Positions 1-6,952 of a stretch of DNA of 8,262 nt are shown in pieces. Numbering within the stretch: the first letter of the stretch is position 1; the number at the start of each line of letters is the position of its first letter. Source of the stretch: Tannerella sp. Its GTDB lineage: Bacteria; Bacteroidota; Bacteroidia; Bacteroidales; Tannerellaceae. The notes beneath the pieces are model-generated. The model saw only the letters and a program-made list of their open reading frames with translations. It did not search any database and was not told the origin of the DNA. The stretch lies in assembly GCA_031290635.1 (NCBI GenBank), contig JAITNE010000063.1, positions 1 to 8,262 on the forward strand, given 5' to 3'. Position numbers and translations under genes: made by a program.

Positions 1-2777
1 GTCAGAGTATTAGCCGAAAGCAGACTGTTGCCGGTTATCATCAGCGCCAGCATGGAGCCGATAGCCGCAAGTGGTATTGAGAACAGCAGGACGAAAGGCG
101 TCGAAACAGATTCAAATACACAAGCCAGAATCATGAAAATAAGAATGAAAGCAGCCAGAATAAGAAACTTAAACTCGGCAAAAAGGTCTTCTTCATGAAT
201 AACTTCGATAGCGATACCGGCGGGCAGATTGTAGCCGGCAATCAGATCGTCTATATCGGAGCGATAGCCTTCGAGCAGGGAGTTTGAACCCTCCACACTG
301 CGTAAGAAGTTGTAACTCACTTCGAGTTGTTTATCCTGATTAACGCGGGTGATACGCGAGCGGCCATAGCCTTTATTGACTGAAGCAAGGTCGTGCAGGT
401 TATGCGCTCCGCCGTTAGAGTTCAGAATCTGCACGGCGTTAAGGTCGTCGATCGTTTTCTGTTTCTTCTGCGCTTCTTCTTCCTCTTCGGGCGTACGGTC
501 CCGGATAATAATATCGTAGGATTCATCAGCTACCTTGAAAGTTGAGCCGGACGAAAATTCGGTATTGAGAGCAGCCAGACCTTGAGTTATATTAGTACGA
601 TTAATCTCGTAGGAAGTAAGCAACACCTGGTCGAAATCGAGCGTAACCTCAGGCTGCCGACGAGTATATGACACTCTTGAAGCGCGTATAAAATCCTGTT
701 CTTCGAGATAATACCTTATATCTTCACCCACAAGTTGCATCATGTCGTAATCCGAGCCTTTGATAACAATTCTCTCGCGATTGTCGCCAATACCGAGCAT
801 GCTCATAAACGACAGCGCCCCGCTCATGTCGCTGCTGCTACTGCCGCCTCCCATAGCTTCCGAGACCCAAATCTCAGCGCCTTCCAACTGCGGAATCTTT
901 GATTGCAGGTCAGCCTTGATTTCCGAAAGACTGCGGTTAGCGATTTTCTTGTAGTCTTCCTGAAGAACCATCGTCAGGGTAGCCTGTTCCTCATTGATAC
1001 GGGCTATAACATCTTTCTTTTCGGGTATATCTCCAAGCCGTTCCTCTATGACCTTCACTACATTATCGGCAGTTTCGAGAGTCGAGCCGGTACGCATTGT
1101 AACATATACATTGAAGCGGTCGGAATCGACCTCCTTGTTTTGTTGTACGGTAGTAGCGAGCGAGATGATAAGAGTCAGAAACAGCGCTATTAAAGAGCCG
1201 AAAATCACTACCCCCGGATTGCGCATACAGGTTTTAAGCAGTACCAGATAAATCTGTACAGGACGTTGAGCAAGCGAGACCTTCTCGTAGAAGACCGATT
1301 TATTGTTTTTGCGCCGCAGTACGACGTAGGCCGTCATCGGGATAAAGAGCAACGCTACCGCCATCGAAACCAAAAGAGTTGAAATAATCGATACGCCGAC
1401 GTGGTCGCCAATCAATTTAATAAAGAAGTTATCCGTAAAAACGAAAGGCAGAAAAACGGTTACGGTAGTGAGCGTCGCCGCTACGATAGAGCGCCAGACT
1501 TCTTTAGCGCCCTGCGTAACCGAGCGTTCGGGCGACAGTCCTGTGCCCGATAATCGATAGACATTTTCGAGCACAACGACGCTGTTATCAAGCAGCATAC
1601 CTACCGCCAACGCCATGCCTACAAGCGTAAGGCTATTTATGGATATACCCGCCCAATAGAAGAAATTGAATGATGTAAAAACCGAAATAGGGATAGACAT
1701 GGCGATAAAAAACACTAATCGCACATTTTTGAGGAAGAACCACAGCACAAGAACAGCCAGCAGTCCGCCTTCAAGTGCGAGCAATACTATTTGGTTGATG
1801 TTGTTTTCCATCGTCTCGGCGGTATTCGATTCGACTACAATCTCAACGTCGGAAGCCATCAGCTTGGCGTTAAGCCGTTCGACGACTTCATTAGTACGGT
1901 GCGCCAGCTCTATAAGGTTAGCCTGTGCATCATTGACTAAGGAAACCGAGATAGCCTCCTTGCCGTTCACGCGGCTGTAGGAGGTCTCTTCCTTCAGGTC
2001 GAAAAAGACAGTGCCGACATCTTTAAGCAGTATCGGTCCGGGAGCTACGACAATGTTTTCGAGTTCCGAGACCCTTGTATATGCGGAGTTCACGTGCACA
2101 AAATACTGATTATCGCTATCGATAACATTTCCCACATACACTTTTTCGCGAGTATTAGCCGAGAGCAGACTGCTGACCCGCGAAGTAGTGAGATTAAGCG
2201 CTTTGCAGGCGTCCTTATCCAATCTAACCTCGATAGCCTTTTGCCTGCCGCCGAAGATATTGACCGCCGCTACACCGTCGATATTTTCGAGTTCGGCGGT
2301 TATCTCTTCGTCCACCACGTTACGCACTCGGTCAACGCCGCCCGACCCTCTCACCTGCAAGGTCATAAAAGCGCTGTTGAGCATCGAAGTACTAATCTTT
2401 TGCACTCTCACGGTGAAGCCGTCGGGCAGGTTATCCGACACCTCCTTCATCCTCTCTTCCATACGGAGCGAGGTAGTGCGAAAGTTGATATTCGACTTGA
2501 AATCAATACGAATATTCGATGAGCGACTGTTGATTTCCGACTGCATCTTGTCGATACCGCCTACAGCGCTGATAGCGCCTTCGAGCGGGATGATGACCTC
2601 CGATTCGACATAAGCCGGGTCCATCTCCTGCTGCGAACTGACAGCGACGTACAGCACGGGAAGTTCGGCGTTAGGCAGCAACTCCGTGGGCAATTGTTTG
2701 TACGACACATACCCCAGCAGGGTCATCGCAACGAACAACATGCAAATTGTAATCCTTCTATTTAGCAGAAAATTCAT
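1..2777 (-). CDS. RND-family efflux permease B, partial (C-terminus beyond left edge)
   Basis: This is a second inner-membrane RND (AcrB-type, hydrophobe/amphiphile-like) proton-driven exporter. The ATG is the CAT at 2775-2777, and the frame stays open for 925 codons to the window edge with no stop. TM1 is at about residues 10-26, followed by the first porter/docking half. TM2 is about 333-349, TM3 354-374 and TM4 381-403, with the L-L-D-N-S-V-V-V-L-E-N motif (D397, N398). TM5 is about 428-447, TM6 461-486 and TM7 517-536. The second periplasmic half follows, then TM8 (about 870-886) and TM9 (about 895-914). The sequence ends at the start of TM10, so roughly the last 100 residues are missing judging from permease A. 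Two features set it apart from A: a Gly/Ser/Met-rich loop (residues 642-666) and a Glu/Lys/Gln-rich segment (760-778). Its start overlaps the stop of A by 4 nt, indicating the same operon and probable translational coupling. The family call is firm; the substrate is unknown. Confidence 0.95.
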   Translation of the reverse strand, partial: MNFLLNRRITICMLFVAMTLLGYVSYKQLPTELLPNAELPVLYVAVSSQQEMDPAYVESEVIIPLEGAISAVGGIDKMQSEINSRSSNIRIDFKSNINFRTTSLRMEERMKEVSDNLPDGFTVRVQKISTSMLNSAFMTLQVRGSGGVDRVRNVVDEEITAELENIDGVAAVNIFGGRQKAIEVRLDKDACKALNLTTSRVSSLLSANTREKVYVGNVIDSDNQYFVHVNSAYTRVSELENIVVAPGPILLKDVGTVFFDLKEETSYSRVNGKEAISVSLVNDAQANLIELAHRTNEVVERLNAKLMASDVEIVVESNTAETMENNINQIVLLALEGGLLAVLVLWFFLKNVRLVFFIAMSIPISVFTSFNFFYWAGISINSLTLVGMALAVGMLLDNSVVVLENVYRLSGTGLSPERSVTQGAKEVWRSIVAATLTTVTVFLPFVFTDNFFIKLIGDHVGVSIISTLLVSMAVALLFIPMTAYVVLRRKNNKSVFYEKVSLAQRPVQIYLVLLKTCMRNPGVVIFGSLIALFLTLIISLATTVQQNKEVDSDRFNVYVTMRTGSTLETADNVVKVIEERLGDIPEKKDVIARINEEQATLTMVLQEDYKKIANRSLSEIKADLQSKIPQLEGAEIWVSEAMGGGSSSSDMSGALSFMSMLGIGDNRERIVIKGSDYDMMQLVGEDIRYYLEEQDFIRASRVSYTRRQPEVTLDFDQVLLTSYEINRTNITQGLAALNTEFSSGSTFKVADESYDIIIRDRTPEEEEEAQKKQKTIDDLNAVQILNSNGGAHNLHDLASVNKGYGRSRITRVNQDKQLEVSYNFLRSVEGSNSLLEGYRSDIDDLIAGYNLPAGIAIEVIHEEDLFAEFKFLILAAFILIFMILACVFESVSTPFVLLFSIPLAAIGSMLALMITGNSLLSANTL
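5..30. repeat. 26-nt direct near-repeat within permease B, copy 1
   Basis: This segment matches 2150-2175 at 24 of 26 positions, in the same orientation. Both copies encode the peptide S-L-L-S-A-N-T in frame, here at the entry to TM10. It may be coincidental. Confidence 0.6.
444..500 (-). other. Charged Glu/Lys/Gln-rich insertion in permease B
   Basis: Residues 760-778 read D-R-T-P-E-E-E-E-E-A-Q-K-K-Q-K-T-I-D-D. They lead into the strand with the conserved D-L-A-S-V pattern, which matches the docking-domain strand of other RND permeases. Permease A passes this point with a short link (P-D-V-T-V-R-D-L-Q). The insertion is likely a short charged helix in the C-terminal docking (DC) subdomain; the placement is inferred from family alignment. 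Confidence 0.7.
780..854 (-). other. Gly/Ser/Met-rich loop in permease B
   Basis: Residues 642-666 begin M-G-G-G-S-S-S-S-D-M and continue with further methionines at 658 and 660, before the strand R-I-V-I-K-G. Permease A has a shorter polar link (N-S-L-G-Q-L-F-G-E-E-D) at the matching place. The loop lies in the second periplasmic half, near the start of the PC2 porter subdomain by comparison with AcrB. Four serine codons in a row (AGT AGC AGC AGC) give it a simple-sequence character. Confidence 0.7.
2150..2175. repeat. 26-nt direct near-repeat within permease B, copy 2
   Basis: This is the partner of the copy at 5-30, with two mismatches. Here S-L-L-S-A-N-T lies in the first periplasmic half of the permease. 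The copies are 2145 nt apart, exactly 715 codons, so they are in the same frame. Confidence 0.6.
2774..2777 (-). promoter_or_regulatory. ATGA stop/start overlap joining permeases A and B
   Basis: On the minus strand the last codons of permease A read AAA ACA TGA, and the ATG of permease B begins one base before that TGA, giving a 4-nt ATGA overlap. No good Shine-Dalgarno sequence precedes the ATG (AAGCTAAGATTTAAAAC). This arrangement typically goes with translational coupling by terminating ribosomes. It suggests that the two permeases are made together in related amounts, which is an inference. Confidence 0.85.
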
Positions 2778-5700
2778 GTTTTAAATCTTAGCTTCATTTT
2801 CTCGAAGATATAATAGACGCAGGGGATAACTGCGAGACTCATCAATGTAGAAGTAACAAGTCCGCCGATAACCGCAATAGCCATTGAGGTACGCATCGCC
2901 GCGCCTTCGCCTATATCGAACGACATCGGCAGCAGAGCCAGAATAGTAGTCAAACTTGTCATTATTATCGGGCGAATACGCTGCTGACCTGCCTGTACTA
3001 TGGCTTCTTCGAGGCTCATATCGGCTTTCAGCTGATTGATGCGTCCTACAAGGATGATAGAGTTGTTGACCGCAATACCTGCCAGCATGATAACGCCGAT
3101 GACTCCCATAATATTAATAGTTGAGCCGGTGATAAAAAACAATACCACAGCGCCGACAAGCGACAGCGGGATAGTGAGCAGGATAGTAAACGGATGCAAA
3201 AGCGATTCAAACTGCGATGCAAGCACCATATAGACCAGAATAACCGAGAGGATAAGCGCCCACATAAGGCTGTTCATCGATTCTTCGCGTTGTTCTTCTT
3301 CGCCGGTAACGTTGATACTGTATTCGGGCGAGAGGTTGACGTCGGCTACGGCGTCGCGTATCTGCTGCGCTACCTTGTTGAGCGAGCTGGCGGCGTCCTT
3401 GTCGGCTGTAATCTTATTAATATGGTTCTGATTGCGGCGGAAAATCTCTTTCGGAGCTTGCGTTGTAGTGATGGTTGCTATCTCGCGAAGCAGATATTCT
3501 ACAGAGCCGTTGCGGATGACAATATCCTGCAAGTCTCTGACCGTTACATCCGGCGCTTTGATTACAATATCTCTCATCTCGCCCTTGTAGTCCATCTTGC
3601 CGACGTCCCTGCCCTGCAAGCGCTGCTGAATCTGCTGGATGACGGTATTGACCGTAATATTGTTGATACCCGCCATTGTGCGGTCGATATTGACCGTCAG
3701 TTCGGGAGCGCCGTCAGCCATTGCCGATTTGATGTTGAAGATACCTTCAACCTGCGCCAGACGAGGCAGCACCTCGTCGGTTATGTCGGCTATCTCGTCG
3801 AGGTCGTCGCCCTTGACTTCAACTACTATCGGAGCGTCTTCTTCGCCAAAGAGTTGTCCCAGCGAGTTGTCATCCTGCTTGAAAGTCAGTTCGAGACCTT
3901 CAATATTCGTAGTAGCATCGACAAAGCGCTCTATGACCGTTTCGGGCGGTACGGGACTGTTGTCCGAGAGTATCACCTTAATTATCGCCGTATGTTCGCC
4001 TTCAAAGACTTCATTCTGCGAAGAACCTTGTCCGACGTGGCTGTAGATAGTGCAGAGGCTGTCGCCCGAAACCGTATGCAAAAGAGTTTCGAGGTTGCCT
4101 ACAACGGCGTCGGTGCGTTCCATGCGAGTGCCTTCGGGCATCTTCACCGAGATGGAAAAGGCTTTGCTCTCGGAGCGCGGCAGAAATTCAGCGCCGATGT
4201 AAGGTATCAGCATGGCAGAGCCGACAAGCAGAGCCAGCGACACGGCTATGACTATCCAACGGTAAGGTATCAACGACTTCAGCGTCTTACTGTACCAGCG
4301 AAACTGTATAGATAAAGCCTTCTTCTGTTGAACGGCGTCAGCGACGGGCTTTTTCTTCCCCGTAAATTTTTCATAAAGCATCGGAACGACGAGCAGAGCC
4401 ACAAAAAGCGAGGAGACGAGCGAGAAAGCTACAGTCCACGCCTGATCTTTGAACAGTTCGCCCGAAGCGCCATGCAGATATACAATAGGCAGGAAGACCA
4501 CTATCGTAGTAAGCGTGGAAGCAAACACAGCGCCCGCCACTTCGGAGGTGCCGGTTATGATTGATTCCCTTCGTGTCAGTCCTCTTTCCTGATTTCGGAA
4601 GATGCTCTCGATAACCACAATCGCATTATCGACTAACATGCCTCCTCCCAGAGCCAGACCGGAGAGGGTCATCACATTCAGCGTAAGTCCGTTGAAGTAC
4701 ATAAGGTTGAAAGTAGCTACAATCGAGACCGGAATAGCAAGCGAAACTATCAGCGTAGCGCCCACACGTCTGAGGAAGACGAAAAGCACTAACACAGCCA
4801 GCAGCATACCAAGCAGGGCGCTGTTCTTGACTTCGTTTATAGCTTGCTTGATAAATGTCCCCTGATTGCTTATTATCTTAAAGTTATATCCGGGCAGAGC
4901 CTGCGATATAAGCGCAAGTTGCTTGTCTATCTGCTCGACTACGCGGACGGTATTGAACTGCATTTCTTTGTAAACCGACATGCCGATGCAGCGTACTCCG
5001 TTTATGCGCACTATATTTTCGGGTCGGGCGTTCTCGAACTTCACCGACGCTATCTCACGCAGAAACAGCGGCGCTTTAGTTTCGGAAGCCGTCGTGGTGG
5101 CGGTAGCTGTGGCGTCTGCCGTAGCTGTTTCCTTATAGCTGACGATGAGATTTTCAAAATCCGCTTCGGAAGTGAAGAGCGAAGAACTCTTTACCAGGTA
5201 CTGCAGGCCGAGTTCGCTTACCCGTCCGCCCGAGATGCTCTGGTTGTTGGATTCTATCTTCGAGGAGATGTCTTCCATAGTCAGTCCGAAAGCTTTCAGT
5301 TTGTAGGGGTCGGTCTTTATGGTGAGCGCGGATACTTCCTGGCCTGAGAGAGCCACTTCGGCAACACCTTCAAGGCGTATCAGCTCGTTGCGGATATAGC
5401 TTTCGGCCATCTTGCGCAGTTCCGCCATATCGCTGATAGTGCGGTGCGACATGGCTATCAGCACTACAGGAGCCGTGTTGGGGTCATGTTGAGTGATATT
5501 GATGGATTCGATATCGCTGTTCTGCGAAAACTGGCTCATAGCCTTTTGCAGGTCGAGGAAAGCTTCGTCCATATCCTTATTCCGGACGTATTCGACGGTA
5601 ATACGCGCCGAGCCGGCCTTGACAATCGACGAAACCTGCGTTACATCGCTTTGACGGATAGCCATCGACTCCATATTCTCGACAAACATCTTTTCTATTT

Positions 5701-5875
5701 CTTCGGGCGGTCGTTCTCCGGCCTCAATCTCAACAAAGAGGCGCGGGGAGTTCATTTCGGGCAACAAGTCCACATTCAGCCGGTCATACGAAATCTTGCC
5801 CAGCAGCAGGATTGCCAGCACGACCATGCTGATAGTAACGGGATTGTTGACCGCAAAACTGATTACTTTTCTCAT
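2774..5875 (-). CDS. RND-family efflux permease A, complete (1033 aa)
   Basis: This is a full-length inner-membrane RND exporter; AcrB-type proteins run about 1020-1060 aa. TM1 is at about residues 10-27. The first periplasmic half includes an Ala/Thr-rich insertion at 249-266. TM2 is about 352-368, TM3 374-393, TM4 399-424, TM5 446-465, TM6 481-500 and TM7 540-557. The second periplasmic half is followed by TM8 (about 871-886), TM9 (897-915), TM10 (920-945), TM11 (968-985) and TM12 (996-1020). TM4 carries L-V-D-N-A-I-V-V, so AcrB D407 corresponds to D416 while D408 is replaced by N417. TM10 has V-N-N-S, so AcrB K940 corresponds to N937. The R-x-R-P-I-I-M-T motif (R966 to T973) keeps the AcrB R971/T978 equivalents. 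The ATG is 11 nt after the adaptor's stop, and the stop overlaps the start of permease B. By family it exports small molecules by proton antiport together with the upstream adaptor and channel. The substrate cannot be inferred, so I give no symbol. Confidence 0.97.
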   Translation of the reverse strand: MRKVISFAVNNPVTISMVVLAILLLGKISYDRLNVDLLPEMNSPRLFVEIEAGERPPEEIEKMFVENMESMAIRQSDVTQVSSIVKAGSARITVEYVRNKDMDEAFLDLQKAMSQFSQNSDIESINITQHDPNTAPVVLIAMSHRTISDMAELRKMAESYIRNELIRLEGVAEVALSGQEVSALTIKTDPYKLKAFGLTMEDISSKIESNNQSISGGRVSELGLQYLVKSSSLFTSEADFENLIVSYKETATADATATATTTASETKAPLFLREIASVKFENARPENIVRINGVRCIGMSVYKEMQFNTVRVVEQIDKQLALISQALPGYNFKIISNQGTFIKQAINEVKNSALLGMLLAVLVLFVFLRRVGATLIVSLAIPVSIVATFNLMYFNGLTLNVMTLSGLALGGGMLVDNAIVVIESIFRNQERGLTRRESIITGTSEVAGAVFASTLTTIVVFLPIVYLHGASGELFKDQAWTVAFSLVSSLFVALLVVPMLYEKFTGKKKPVADAVQQKKALSIQFRWYSKTLKSLIPYRWIVIAVSLALLVGSAMLIPYIGAEFLPRSESKAFSISVKMPEGTRMERTDAVVGNLETLLHTVSGDSLCTIYSHVGQGSSQNEVFEGEHTAIIKVILSDNSPVPPETVIERFVDATTNIEGLELTFKQDDNSLGQLFGEEDAPIVVEVKGDDLDEIADITDEVLPRLAQVEGIFNIKSAMADGAPELTVNIDRTMAGINNITVNTVIQQIQQRLQGRDVGKMDYKGEMRDIVIKAPDVTVRDLQDIVIRNGSVEYLLREIATITTTQAPKEIFRRNQNHINKITADKDAASSLNKVAQQIRDAVADVNLSPEYSINVTGEEEQREESMNSLMWALILSVILVYMVLASQFESLLHPFTILLTIPLSLVGAVVLFFITGSTINIMGVIGVIMLAGIAVNNSIILVGRINQLKADMSLEEAIVQAGQQRIRPIIMTSLTTILALLPMSFDIGEGAAMRTSMAIAVIGGLVTSTLMSLAVIPCVYYIFEKMKLRFKT
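5078..5131 (-). repeat. Ala/Thr-rich low-complexity insertion in permease A
   Basis: Eighteen codons (residues 249-266) encode a segment made almost only of Ala and Thr with a few Glu, Asp and Ser residues, including the core T-A-T-A-D-A-T-A-T-A-T-T-T-A. Permease B has just a tight turn (V-A-P-G-P) at the matching place, so this is an insertion in a beta-hairpin. By comparison with AcrB numbering it falls in the N-terminal docking (DN) subdomain. The codons vary between GCT, GCC, GCA, ACA, ACG and ACC, so it is not a perfect DNA microsatellite. Confidence 0.8.
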
Positions 5876-5886
5876 AGTGTGATTGA
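5876..5886 (-). promoter_or_regulatory. 11-nt spacer and translation start region of permease A
   Basis: The whole gap between the adaptor stop and the permease ATG reads TAA-TCAATCACACT-ATG on the minus strand. It contains no purine-rich Shine-Dalgarno element and no room for a promoter or terminator. This supports a shared transcript and fits the SD-poor initiation known in Bacteroidota. Confidence 0.7.
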
Positions 5887-6942
5887 TTACTTGAGTACTT
5901 TAACTCTGCTGTTTTCGCGCAGTGTTTCGAAGCCTTTTATTACGAGGTTATCGCTTTCGCGCAGGCCGTCGATTACTTGCATGTTATTTTCGTCTTCAAG
6001 CCCTACGGTGATGTTACGTACTATCGCGGTATTCTTTTCGACGATGAAGACGTACTTGCGGTTGCGGTTCGAGAGGACTACGTCTTTTGGAATGATGATA
6101 GTGCTTTCGGCCTGGTCAACTACGACGTCCGCCTTGACGAACATGCCGGGGCGCAGTTTAAGTCCTGCATTGTCGATGGTTATCTTGCCTTTGAAGGTAC
6201 GGGTTTCGGTGCTGATAGCGGGCGACAACTCGCTGATAACTCCTGCGATGGTATCTCCGGGCAGGGTATAGTGCGTTATTTTCACCGGCTGGTTGAGCTG
6301 GATGTACTCGATTGCGCTTTCGGGCATGTTTATGTCCATGTACATTTTGGAGTAGGACATTACGCCTATCATCGGCTTGCCGGAAGCTACGCGGCTGCCG
6401 GCGGTGTAGTGCGGCAGGGTTACTATTACGCCGTCGAAGGGAGCGAGGACGTTCATCTTTTCGAGGTTCATCTCGGCGCTTTCGAGGTCGTGTCGCGCCG
6501 AGAGCACGCGGACTTCGGTATTGCGCATTTCGCTGAGCGTTACTCCGCCTTTTTCGTACAGCTCCTTTTGCTTGTTTTGTTCCTGCTCGGCTATTTCGAG
6601 GCTTAGCTTTTTGGAGTCGATGGCTATGCCGTTCTCGTACTCGCGGTCTTCAAAGCGGATGATGACTTGCCCTTTCTTGACGTGGTCGCCGAGTTTGTAA
6701 GCTTGTCCGGTAGCCGGATTTTTGTTAAGGCTGTAGTAGCCGCTGGTTTCGGAGGTAAGCTCTACGCCGTAGGTGGCGAGGGCTGTTCCGGTAGTGTTGA
6801 TTAACTTGCTAATCGAACCCAAGGCGAGTTCCTGTACGGTTACGGGGGTCTCGACGTCGTTAGGATTGCTTTGCGGCTGGTTGTTGCAGGCTGTCAGGGC
6901 TATGCCGAGGGCTGCTGTTGCTAAAAGAATTTTATATCTCAT
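5887..6942 (-). CDS. RND efflux periplasmic adaptor (membrane fusion protein), lipoprotein
   Basis: This 351-aa protein is the adaptor that would link the RND permeases to the outer-membrane channel. A hydrophobic signal peptide (residues 1-18) ends in the lipobox L-T-A-C with C19 as the predicted lipidated residue, so it is probably tethered to a membrane in the periplasm. The two halves of the lipoyl (barrel-sandwich) domain are at about 60-100 (G-D-H-V-K-K-G-Q motif at 85-92) and 164-197 (L-A-P-F-D-G-V-I, then A-G-S-R-V). Between them is a short helical hairpin, about 103-163. The beta-barrel domain is about 200-275, with the L-R-P-G-M-F-V-K motif at 263-270, and a membrane-proximal domain covers about 280-351. 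The hairpin is short but within the range for this family. It starts 10 nt after the channel gene's stop and lies 11 nt before permease A, so all are likely co-transcribed. It is the only adaptor in the window and presumably serves both permeases. Confidence 0.95.
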   Translation of the reverse strand: MRYKILLATAALGIALTACNNQPQSNPNDVETPVTVQELALGSISKLINTTGTALATYGVELTSETSGYYSLNKNPATGQAYKLGDHVKKGQVIIRFEDREYENGIAIDSKKLSLEIAEQEQNKQKELYEKGGVTLSEMRNTEVRVLSARHDLESAEMNLEKMNVLAPFDGVIVTLPHYTAGSRVASGKPMIGVMSYSKMYMDINMPESAIEYIQLNQPVKITHYTLPGDTIAGVISELSPAISTETRTFKGKITIDNAGLKLRPGMFVKADVVVDQAESTIIIPKDVVLSNRNRKYVFIVEKNTAIVRNITVGLEDENNMQVIDGLRESDNLVIKGFETLRENSRVKVLK

Positions 6943-6952
6943 GATTAAAAAA
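6943..6952 (-). promoter_or_regulatory. 10-nt AT-rich spacer and translation start region of the adaptor
   Basis: The gap reads TAA-TTTTTTAATC-ATG on the minus strand. It is AT-rich with no Shine-Dalgarno element, a pattern usual for Bacteroidota start regions. The short T-run has no hairpin in front of it that I can see, so I do not read it as a terminator. The channel and adaptor genes are probably co-transcribed. Confidence 0.65.

Noticed and set aside
2564..2582. Small inverted repeat (AGCGCT...AGCGCC) as a regulatory hairpin
   Set aside because: The arms are short and imperfect, and it lies within the coding sequence of permease B among conserved residues, so codon choice explains it.
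3194..4315. Long plus-strand open frame (373 codons) opposite permease A
   Set aside because: It lies wholly inside the clearly real permease A, its product shows no recognisable domain, and it is rich in Arg, Tyr, Val and His as expected from reverse reading of the Asp, Glu and Ile codons of the minus gene. It is a shadow frame.
5078..5131. CRISPR or tandem DNA repeat
   Set aside because: The repetition is at amino-acid level (Ala/Thr) with mixed codons; there are no regular repeat and spacer units.
5444..6606. Plus-strand open frames across the permease A/adaptor junction (5444-6271 and 5977-6606)
   Set aside because: Both run antisense through two well-supported genes, overlap each other, and their products match no family I know.
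6943..6952. T-run between channel and adaptor genes as a terminator
   Set aside because: There is no stem-loop before the six Ts that I can see, and the 10-nt gap to the next start fits an operon spacer.
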